A program made the translations under genes and the position numbers. Shown here piece after piece: positions 47,501-59,500 of a stretch of 60,000 bases of DNA (its first letter is position 1; every line of letters begins with the position of its first letter). The notes beneath the pieces were generated by a model that saw nothing but the letters and a program-made list of their open reading frames with translations, was not told the origin of the DNA and searched no databases. The stretch is from Liolophura sinensis (lineage: Eukaryota; Mollusca; Polyplacophora; Chitonida; Chitonidae): positions 44,071,385 to 44,131,384 of the forward strand of contig NC_088295.1 in the NCBI RefSeq assembly GCF_032854445.1, read 5' to 3'.

Positions 47501-50500
47501 TTCTGCAGCAGCATGTCTGAAGTAGACTCCTACTTTGTCCACAGAGACTGGCGAGACTCTCTGCCAGCCATCCACCTTCACTACCAGCTGGTGTACACGA
47601 AGCTCATGGGATTTCTACAACAGGCAGTCGCTACATGGAGATGTTTTCACAAAGCATGCTAAGCACTGATAAACTCAAGGTAAAAACTTAAAAAGGCAAT
47701 GACAACTCCTTGGCAAACAGTATACAAAACTGATTTTGCCACATGGAAAACATCTTGCAAAGCACTAATAAATTCACAAAGAACAGTGATTTGTGTACAG
47801 AGAACTGTTCACACAAAGCAATGACAGATGTAAGGAAAATTTTTTACAACGCAACAATCGCCGTATGAAAAAATGTTTACAAAGCAATGCTTGCTGTATT
47901 AAGAGCTGTTTACATGGCAATGATTGCTATATTGAGGGCTGCCTATAAAGCAATCACTGTGGTATGGAGAACTGTATACAAAGCAAAAGCAACTATTGTC
48001 AGCAAACTCTGGTAAATAAATTAAACGAGGATGAATTATATGTCATTCAGCCCACAGTTCACTGTTAAACCCTTCTGACACAACCAAAATTCCAGTGGCT
48101 TTACATCAGCAGATCTCACCTAGTGCCTCGTTTTTTCCCTGTCCTGTATGAAGAAGGGCACCTGCTGACCAGGACTCATCCTGCTGAAGAAGGATGGTAA
48201 TATGTGTATAGATGTGTGTGTATATTACTCGCCTTGTGCCTCATTTTTTCCCTGTCCTGTATGAAGAAGGGCACCTGCTGACCAGGACTCATCCTGCTGA
48301 AGAAGGATGGTAATATGTGTATAGATGAGTGTGTGTATCGCTCACCTTGTGCCTCATTTTTTCCCTGTCCTGTATGAAGAAGGGCACCTGCTGACCAGGA
48401 CTCATCCTGCTGAAGAAGGATGGTAATATGTGTATAGATCAGTGTGTGTATCGCTCACCTTGTGCCTCATTTTTTCCCTGTCCTGTATGAAGAAGGGCAC
48501 CTGCTGAAGAAGGATGGTAATATGTGTATAGATCAGTGTGTGTATCGCTCACCTTGTGCCTCATTTTTTCCCTGTCCTGTATGAAGAAGGGCACCTGCTG
48601 ACCTGGACTCACCATCCTCCAGCTAGTGGCTTGGATATAAGCCTCATCCAGCTTCTGGGAGCGATTCCCTGACGGCACTCTGTCACACACAAACACACGA
48701 ATCAAATCAGAGCATCAGTGAATACTTTGCTTTTCCAACACCAAATTCTTATTTCAAATTCTGATGAGCCATCCATGACAAAATACAGTACTCCTTCAAA
48801 TACAAGCATGGCTAGGGATCTAGATGTGCTCCACAAACAACTGGAGTGTTGCAATAATTTGGGCATATGACAGTGAAGAGGTTGTCAAGACTGAGATGGA
48901 TGACAGTTATTCTAGACAGCGTAATTCTAGACAACGCAGTTGTCATCAAGGCAGACTTTAACCCAAAATTGTCCAATGCATTAACCAGGGTTGTTGACAA
49001 TTTACTGTTTTATATTTTGCAATTACAAACATAAATGTTCTGTGCCACTGTATGACATTAACATACTTGTGGAATCTGAAGTACTTGTAGTTCAGGAACT
49101 TACTTGAATAAAGTGGCTGTTAATGTCAGGGACTTACTAGAATAGAGTGGTTGGCACTGTCAGGGACTTACTAGAATGGAGTGGCTGTCACTGTCAGGGA
49201 CTTACTAGAATTGAGTGGTTGGTACTGTCAGAGACTTACTTAGATGGGGTGGTTGTCACTGTCAAGGACTTACTTGAATGAAGTGGATGTCATTGTCAGG
49301 AACTTACTTAGATGATGTGATTATCAGTTAGGAACTTACTTAGATGGGGTGGTTGTCACTGTCAGGAACTTACTTAGATGGGGTGGTTGTCACTGTCAGG
49401 AACCAGAGCGTACTGCCTGTCTCATTCCTCAGAGTGAATGGAACAAACGGGACTCTCCTTTTAAGGGAGTCAGAGGTGGGAGAACCAGGTGACTGAGTCA
49501 GTGATGATTTCCCACCTGAGGGGGGACTGCTCTCCTTAGGGCTGTAAGACAGGTGAAAAACACATCATAAAAAAGCTGGTGTGACCTGACTGGAGCTTGA
49601 TATTTAACACTCAAAAGCAACAAGACTATGATAATTCATCAAAAGTCAAAACTAAGGGAAAAATCCACTCAACATCCTGAAATCCAGAATCTACAACCGT
49701 CCATTATGAAAAAATATATTAAAGCATGAAAGAGTAAAACTATAAGAAGAAAAATCCAGTAAACATTAAACACAGTAAGGCCAGATTCCTCTTTCCAGCC
49801 ACCATAAATGGAAGAGTTTTTACTTTACCTGTCAGTGACTTTATAGTAGTCCTCTGTCCACACTGATTTGGTCTTACTATACTGATCAATCAATGTACTG
49901 GTCAGGTTGAAATTCAACACTTCAGAGGCTGAGATAAAATGAAAAACCCAGATCAACAAAATCACTTGTAAGCTTTGAAACATAGCATTTTGTAAACATA
50001 TAATAGATAAATAACAGAAGTGATTCCAGCAATGGCATGACATCACAATAAGAGTTGCACATGGGAAGGTCTGACAGCAACCAGCAGTATAGTCATGGGT
50101 TTCCTCCCAAGCTTTGCCCGGTTTCCTCCCACCATCTTCCTACCCACTTTCGCATCAGTGAAATACTCTTCACTACCATGTAAAACACCACTCAAACAAA
50201 TACATACATAAAAAAATCAAATAAGAGTTTGATTCTAATTTTTTTTTATATTAGTGAAGAATGTTCATGTAGATGATGTTATAATTTAGAACACACTGTG
50301 CTACCTGTCTAACTACATGCAGATTAGAATCCAATAGTTCATAGTCTGATGGCAGCTTATGTACAAACAATGCCCACTTGTAACTGTCAAATTGAAGACT
50401 GACCAATGGTTGACACGACATATAATGTACATGCTGATCATGAGATCTCATGGACCTTTGGTTAAAAAAGAAAACAACAATCCTTCAGCAGCTTATCCTA

Positions 50501-53500
50501 CCTGATATTAACACATCTAGTTTATTATCCACTTGTTCCCAGACTACATTGCACCTGTCGAAATAGCAAGAGAAACAATTTAGTACGCTATAATAGTAGA
50601 TCACCCTCACTAACAAACAATACAAAAGAAGTTAACTGTGAAAGTCTCCTCAAAAAACGATTTATCCTACGTGCCAAACCTCTAGCCGTAAACTTTATAT
50701 TTGATTTATGTGATTAAAGTTTAACCATCTTTAAGAATATTTTGATGATGGATGTCCGTTTTAAGGGATGAGAAAAGTGAAGCGCCTTGAGTATGAAACA
50801 CAGCTTTTGACAAGTAACTCTACATGATAATCACAACTGATAACCGTACTTGATAATCAAACCAAGGGAGAGCAAGAGATCCCCAAAGAACTTCATGCCA
50901 GAGTACATGACAATACTCACTAAACCAAGGAACGGAGAACAATAGAGGAAGGGGAATGTAAACTGGTAATTAAACCTGTAAATTGCTCTTGACTTGAAAT
51001 CACATATCATGGATATTATATTTACATTATATGACTTTCGGTAATGCCAAAGTGCAAATGGAAAAAAAAGGTGTGCCTCACCTCCAGGGCTCCACAAAGG
51101 GTTCCCACCCAGACAGTGCTCTATTGTAATAGTCCCCCGTCAACTGGAACATGGCTTTCCCACTCTTCTGATCCACAAAAGACTGGTGAAATGTGGTTCC
51201 TGAAGGACAAAGATAAGATTTATTTCTCTATTTTATTGGTTTTCGGGTGGTGAAAACTGTAAATTCTCTCAGGAAATCATTATCCTTTATCTGTAAAATA
51301 TACTGGAAAAGAGCTGGATTGAACTCTGTAACTTTATTGGCCAAAGACTGATTTTTATGGTGGGAGCATAGCTTTATACCACTCAGCCAGGGTAAAGAGA
51401 AATAAACTATACAAGAGAGCAGACAGCATATTTTGACAAGCAAAAACACAAGAACATCAAAGAAGAAAATTCTGGTTTGGATTCATTTGGACTATTATTA
51501 TTCCAACGATTTTTTCGGAAATATACAGGCTAGAGTTTTTGACCGATTGACATGAAATTTTGCCGTAATATTTCCTCATGTCTGAAATGGTGCGAACAGC
51601 AATCAAGGTTTTTCTAGGTAACGTGGTTTGGCAGCCATATTGGATTTTTTATGAAATCGTTTAAAAATCTTCTTCTTAAGAACCACTGAACTGATTGTTT
51701 CGAAATTTGACCGTTAGGAGTGACAATAAGTTTGAGAAAATCGTTCATTTCCGGTCCAAACTTTGGAAGCTCACCATTGGTCAAAGTTATGACATCACAA
51801 AAGGTTTTGAAATTTGAATGTTTTTTAACGTATTCTGGTATTTTGAGTCACTGATTCAGAATCTGCTTTTAGTTTTTGCATATCTTTGTAACTTTTGGAG
51901 ATATAGTCAAAAAACAAAAATTTAGTTACGTAATTTCAATGACCTGTAACTCGAGAACTATAGTAGCTAGAAATGTGAAACTTGCACCAAATTGTAACCT
52001 GAAACATGCTCTTTCTGGAGTATGCCAACGGATTTAAGCTACGATCAACAGTTTTCTCACTAGAAACATTTAAATGACAACAGTCAGGTCACAACTTCCC
52101 CAAGCTGTGTTCGTTTAGATATAGTAGAGTTGTCTCCCACTCGACAGTATACAATGATAACTACAACAGCAAACGACATGGACCCCGGCCGAAACTGCTT
52201 TGCAGTTCTAGTTATTATTATTCTCACCAAAACTGTAACACGTCTCTAGAGAAAAATATTGTGACATGGCGGCCATCTTGGATTTTCATGAAAACCTCCA
52301 AAAATCAGTTCTCCAGAACTGCTGATGTGAATGAGCTGAAATTTAAACTGAAGCTGCACAAAGCCTGGGCTTGTTAAGTGTTGAGAACAAGAACTTTCTT
52401 GGTTCAAAACTGTAAAAGCTCGCTATTGGGTGAAAATGTCATGTGACCAAAAAATCCGTTTTTGCTAATAATTTCAACACTTCTTCAGATAATGTCCAGC
52501 AAATAGTCCTATCTGATGCAGTTTTGGATGATGATTCTGAATGTGCAGTTTTGCAAAACCGGATCTCATCAAAACTTCAAATCGGTATATCTCCTAAACC
52601 AATGACACTAGAGATGCAATTTTAAGGCCTAACATCATCCCAAGGCAAGCAGACAACTTTTACATAGACGGAAGTGACGTCAGCAAACAGGAAGTAGTAC
52701 AAGCTTAAGTTTGAGGTAAAAACATTTGACAGCCATTTTTTCCAAAACGCAATGTCCCATTAACTTGAAATCGAGCGCACATAACAAGCTTTCCATGGAG
52801 GCTATTTGGACAGAAAAAGGATGCAATATGTATGCAAATTAGGCTTTGACTGATACATATGATGTGGCGTCATGTGGTGTGGGAAAATGAAATATTTAAA
52901 TCTGAAGATTCTTTACATGCTATCTGACCTAGTTTGACTTCCTGATATCGAAACCGGCCTTATTTTCGCTCTGTCACAAATTGCGATCAAAATGCAAAAA
53001 AACGCAATTTCCCCCATTTTAGCAGGTCAGGTGACAGAAAACTGTTACAGCTGTAAAGCTAAAAATCTCTGTGTATAAAGGGCTATACATGTACTATATG
53101 TATGGTGAAAATTGTTGACCTGTGTCACAAAACACAGGACCACGTACGATTTTAAATAATGCCCAAAGGCAGATTTACCACATTTGGCACATTTACATAT
53201 ACATGCTATATAGTGTAATACAATGCGAATGACCAGCCAACGATGTGTATCTGGATATGTATTGATTTTCGACCAATAACTTATGTCTCATATGAGAATT
53301 GCGACTGCCTTTGGGACTTAGTTACATATATGACAGAGTGGATAGTGTGGAAGATGCTGTGGAAATTTTCTCCAACTTGCCCTAGTTACAGAAGGATTTA
53401 AACGCTAACCGTCTCCCAGCTGTGTGGTGTGACGCAGGTGTGTCTCGGGCAGTTGAGCGGCAAAGATGATTGACGTCGGGATATTGACATCATGCAGACT

Positions 53501-56500
53501 GCGTTGGGCTTTTACAGCTCACGCCAGTCAGTCATGTCAGAGTTCGATCCCAGCTTAGCGAATCTGTCACGTGATGAAAATTTAAAGTATACTGCTAGAT
53601 ATAGTTTGATGTTCTGATCACGAATCTGGTCGTTTTTCTTTTCTCTGACGCACAGTTTTGTCGTGAATTACCATTAAAGTTCAAAAAAGCGCAATTTTTC
53701 CCCATGTTTGGAGGTTCTGCGACACAAAACCGCTACAGCTGTTGAGCTGAAGTGTCTTAATAAATGCTTGAGTTACAGTGCTTGAAAAATTGTCCAAAGT
53801 CTGATTTACTATATTTGGCACTTTGACCTCCTCATATTATATGATGCATTAACATCCTGATCATGAATCTGGACTTACTTCTTTCCTGCGAAGTATAGTT
53901 TTGCTATAAATTGCAATCAAATTGCAAAAAAGTGCTATTTCCACCATATTTGGAGGTCTCGTGACAGCAAATTGTTACAGCTGTAAAGCTGAAAATCACT
54001 GAGTGCAAAGCACTATACCTGTAATCTACGTAGGTTGAAAATCTTTGAGCTGTGTTGAAAACGAGGGGACATGCATGCCTCCAAATACTTTCCAAAGGTC
54101 AATTTACTCCGTTTAGCACATCTACATATACACGCTATACAGTGTACTTACAATACACTGATGACTACGAGGAATGTAGGCTTTCTCATTAAGTTGGTTA
54201 TGTATCTATACATGGACACCATTACGGTAACCGGGAGTTACACCGTATAGGCCAGCAATACCGGCTTGAACCCTGGCATCGCTGCTTAAGCAGTTATATT
54301 TGTATATATAATTCTTTTGTTTGTTACCTGAAGACACAATCACATAACCAAATTCTGTTAAGATTAATATCTGTAAGAAATATGAATTTGATTAATTTAT
54401 TTGATTGTAATCTAATGCCAAAACTAGAGATTTTTCATAATGGCTGTCAGTTCTATGTTCGAATGAACAGGAGTGCCCCGAGTTAACCATCACCCTTTGG
54501 AACCACACTGACTCATTCTCTTCTGTGTGACTTAAATATATGCACACTTTACTAATGAAAGGACAAGTCTTCAACAAATGACAGACTGTATAAAATGGCC
54601 ACACATGTGTTGTTGATCACTTATTGTACATGTACCAAAGCACCAAACATTGCGTGTCCAGGAGTGACCTTCTGTGTCCTAGCAATGTGTGATTCTGAAT
54701 TGTATGTTAGTCACTTCTTTGTGACTTTAGTGGGTCAATGTGTTTTTGTTTTTTTTTTTAATTTTTTTTTTTCGTTTCATAATGACAGCCAGATACATTA
54801 GTACATCATCCTCACTTACCATTAAAGGAAATTTCCGCCAGGGGGACATCTGCATCTTGACAATCATCTATAAAGCAGATACATATGGATGTGGCCTTCA
54901 GCTACAATCAAATAAACACAACATATGGTCATACAAGGTTTCCACACAAGCACAGCCAGAGATGCATTTGAAAACAAAACAATAATAACTCAAAAATCAG
55001 AAGCAAACAACCTCTTTCACATGTTGAATTGTGTGTTTTTGTTTCTTTTTTTTTTTTGTTTTCTCTTATAACCCGGAAAACAAAACTTACGGGCCAGTTA
55101 TTTTCACAGTAGCTTTACCAAAAAATAAAAAAAAGTGTCAGTGATAGACGCTAAGTTCAGTATTGCATTAGAATAACCCACAAGACTTTGTGTATAAACA
55201 CAGGTCATTATTTATGCTACTATTAAGAATAGGGTAGAGTTCATTATGAAAAATCTTGTTGAGACTATGACAGTGTCTGTCTGATTCAGAAGGAATAAAA
55301 AAACCTTTCCATCACTGCACTTCACACAATATGCTTGCTTTCCTGGCTCTGTCCAACATGTCATGAGAAGACATTTTCTACGACAAAAGTACTTTGGAAT
55401 TGAAGCCTGTGATTGGTTAAAAACACTATATAAAACCACTCTTTCGTGAAAGTCAGGCACTTCTACCTCTAAAGCTGTGATGTCCAGCTCATCTTTGGAT
55501 TTCTCCTGCACTGGTGTGAGAGACACGGGCGTGGCATGACTGGTCAGCCAGATAGCCGCGTCATTGATACGGCCCCCACTGGCTAGCAAAGCCTTCTCAC
55601 AGTCTGCTGGACGGAAGCCCAGGTTGTGAAGCTGTTGGACTTTCTGATCTGAAATGAACAATGACACATATAATATGTAACAAGTTATGAAAGAACGGGA
55701 TAAAAGCTTTAACAAGCAAAGCTTAGGCAAAACATGAAAGGAAAATAACAAGACCATTCAGTCAACATGTCTTAGCCAAAGGCTTGAGTCGATATGTGAA
55801 ATTCAAGGGATTGAATATATTTTATAGTCACAGAAGTTCTGCTGCCACCAGCCAATGCTGGCTTTTGGGCCAATCAACAGGCTAACTTAAGTTTTACAGC
55901 AACCAATCACAGGGAAGGTTGACCAGCCAATCAAAGAGCAGGCAGTCCTTTCACCAACCATATGAGGGCAGAATACATATAGGTCATTCACATGAAGCAC
56001 ATGGCACAGTCTGCATAGCGAGGCTTATCAGGGTAGACAAGGTTTAAAGTTAATGTGACTCCAAATTTGAATGTTAAAAAAGAAAACTTGAAGGGAAATA
56101 GCAAACTGAAGTTCTAATCAAGCCCATCAGGAGAGCTGCTCCTTAAATTTTTAGGTCTAGGGCAAACCAACCCACCAACCAAATCCTTCACCAATAAACT
56201 TGCTGGGCATCATTTTAAGCCTGTTGCGTCCAGTCATAAAATTTCATTTTCCACTGTCCCTATACTGTACAAGGCTATCATTTTTTTGTACAGCATTATC
56301 AGTCATGTGATTACAATGAAGCCTTAATGTCAATCCCAATTTAGGACAAGTGTTTTATTAACATGACAATCTTCCAGATATTCTGGAGCCGCAGATGACT
56401 CTGATGGAACAAATAAACATCATTTCCCTAAAACTGGGAATTCTGCACTGATAATGGTAACTTTACCACTTTGAAATGAACCTAGTATTACTCAGTTCTC

Positions 56501-59500
56501 AAAAGATTAAAACATTTCTTTCTACCTGTGTACGCCTGTTGGGAAGAACCTGGAGCCTTGGCCTGGTCAGCCAGTTTAGGGAGGGTGTTGAGGATAGACA
56601 GGAACAGCTTCAGGTCATGGTAGGACAGCCGGATGTTCATCGTGTTAAAACTCACCTTAGAGAACAAAAATAAATGGCAGTTGTTTAGTATTTAATTTCA
56701 AACAGTGTGTTCATCAGATGAATTATGTTTATAATTGCTTGTAATAGCAGCAGACACCTGCTAAATGTGTTTCAACACATTAAACTGCAAAAATTCACAG
56801 CTTATTTTGCAAAAAATCAAATATTTAAGTCTTTTCTTTCTACATGTAAAACGTCATTAACAGACAAATTTAAAAATTAGTCCTTAATATAGAGCTATAA
56901 TAAAAAATATACTGTGTTATTTTATTTCACGGCATTTTATCTACAATGCTAGTACTTATTGAAATCATGTGATGTTCAAGCTCCAAATCCTTTATACATA
57001 GATAGCAGCAGAACCTACCAATGTAGGCTTTCAAATTACTCAACTGATGGCTCTAAATGTATCATAAAGCTTACTTCCAGCAATAATGGCTTCTCCAGAT
57101 CTCGTGTCACATCTAAAAGTCCTGCTGATGCTGACTTCCGTGGCTTAGGGACAGGGTTAGCATTCAGCTCTATTGATATTGTCATGGGATCGATGATGGA
57201 TAGGGCCGTTTCTTCCTCCGCCTCTAGAGAGCAGGAGAAGACCTCTAAACTCTGTAGGCTACAGGACAATGGCCGCTCGTTGGACTTAGGTTTATAGGAC
57301 ATCACAGCTGTACACTGGAAGAACAAGATTAATTGGTTTTATAATATGCTAAAATAACCTTGATTTGCTTTATCTATACATAAATATTTGAAGAGTAATA
57401 ATTTTCCTTTGGTGCCTAAAGAGTACTACACATCAGGAATATTTACTAGGGATTTTACAACATTATTTTTATACACATCAGGAATATTTACTAGGGATTT
57501 TACAACATTATTTTTATATACATCAGGAATATTTACTAAGGATTTTTACAGCATTATATTTAAAGGCCAGCTTTCAAAATTTGTACTGTGTGACTATGTG
57601 AAGACGCTAGAATGTGCATTGTTACAATATCTGAACAAAGAGAGTTTACAACAGTAACAGAAACTGGAAGTAAAACATCAAGAACAAAGACAAAGAAGTT
57701 TTTCACCTTAAGAATGACAGCACTGGTGTCACACACTGTCATATCCTCTACTACCACAAACTCTGTGTCCGTCACGTTCATTCGCAGTTCAAACGGGGCC
57801 TGAACCTACATGGATGAGCAGGTGTGATAAGTGTTAATAAGTAAGAACAAACAATGCAACAGTCAGAGGCAAATACATGCAATACTATTACAAACTGAAG
57901 TATTTTCAAAGAAATTTTTAACTGGCAATACACTTTTCCACATAATCAGGATAAACGCCTCATAATAACTTATCACCAGGTCTTCCACCTGAAAAAATGC
58001 TTTGAAAACTATTTTACACAGACTTGTTCATCATGAAAATATTCCAGTTTACATGAAGTTATATAACATCTCCAAACAAGGTTTAATTGCTCTAGCCTTA
58101 CCTTACAGTCTTATAGCTGGGACCATGTATGTACCATTTTGTCATTATAAGCCACAATTAAGATAAAATAAACATTTTCAACCAACTAAGTTCGAGCTTT
58201 TAAATATAGATTTGTTTGATTTGATTCCGGAGGAATCCGGGCAGAGCCCGTGGGAAACCCACGGCCATCTGCAGGTTGCTGGCAGACTTTCCCACTTACG
58301 GCCAGAGAGGAAGCCAGACTTGAACTCACAGTGACCACATTGGTGAGAGGCTCCTGGGTCATTACGCTGCGCTAGTGCGCTAACCAACTTAGCCACAGTG
58401 TAGATTTGTAAACCTAAACGTGTGTGTATGTACCATTTTTCCATCATAATTCAAAGTTAAGATACAATAAGCATTTTCCACCAACTGAGTTTGAGGGTTT
58501 CAGTATAACTTTTTCAAGTTGATGAGGGGCTAAATTACCTTGCACAACCCTTTCCACTGTTAAAACCCTTTACACTATTACAAACCCATGTACCGTTACA
58601 AAAACCTGAACTGTTACAAACCTGTTCAATGTATGGTCCTCTCTTGGTAACGATTCCTCCAGACACTGTCAGAGGGCTCTTGGATTTGCCTGGACGTGGT
58701 GAAGCCATGCTGTCAGATTGAGACCTGATGAACGGCTTCTTTTCTGGGGTTTTACTCTCCACTGACAAAACAGGATCACATCACATAGTACTGAAAATCT
58801 TCAAAGAATACAAGTGTTTACACACACTATATAGGGGCCTTTTTTAAAGGCACTATACTAAAAAAAACTGACTAAGTTGTACATTTTGTCATGACCTGAA
58901 GTTCGTAAACACAGGGTATGTAGGTTAACACCCAAAAACATAAAGTTCCATAATTGTTTAGCACAATTATAAATGGAATATTAATTTTTTAATACAAATA
59001 GCTATTTATTATAGAAAAGTTATGAGTGTTGTATTTTTCCAAGGCTTAGTTCAAAAGACATTTTGATCTGATATCATTTAAAGTTAACATGCTCCACAAA
59101 TAAGCTGGCCGAATCAGTACCCCTCTGGAACGGGTCATCAGCTGTGGTGAGCAGGAAGGTCTGTACGGTGAGCAGCCAGTCCACAATGCACATGAGACGC
59201 ATGTTGTTCAGCAATGCAGTAAAGCGACTGAAACTTTTGGTGGAGCGGAAGTGCAGCTCCATCTGCATGCTTTTTGGGCTTGGGCGGTGGTCGGAAGGCT
59301 TGAGGATGTTTGCAAAGACATTTGGGCGCTTGTTTTGGGGGACATCTGAAATACGCAGATATTTTTAAAAACATTTTAACCTTTTGGAAAAACAGAAACA
59401 AATATGAAATCTACCTGATTTCAGCATTAAATATTCCAAAATGCAAAACTTGAAAAGTGCATTTACTGAACTGGTTTCCCCTTTCAATACAATACTACAA

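Larger units (their letters stand above)
51200..54819 (-). other. VPS13D large intron between w8 and w9
   Basis: 3.6 kb without a recognised exon. Most of it is two families of diverged direct repeats, at 51485-52650 and 52720-54150. Confidence 0.8.

Noticed and set aside
55212-55466. Extension of the UBA exon open frame past ITALE
   Set aside because: A donor (GAG|GTAGAA) follows, and the next conserved residues (LKATSICICFIDD) are at 54901 in the right phase. The extension has no homology.
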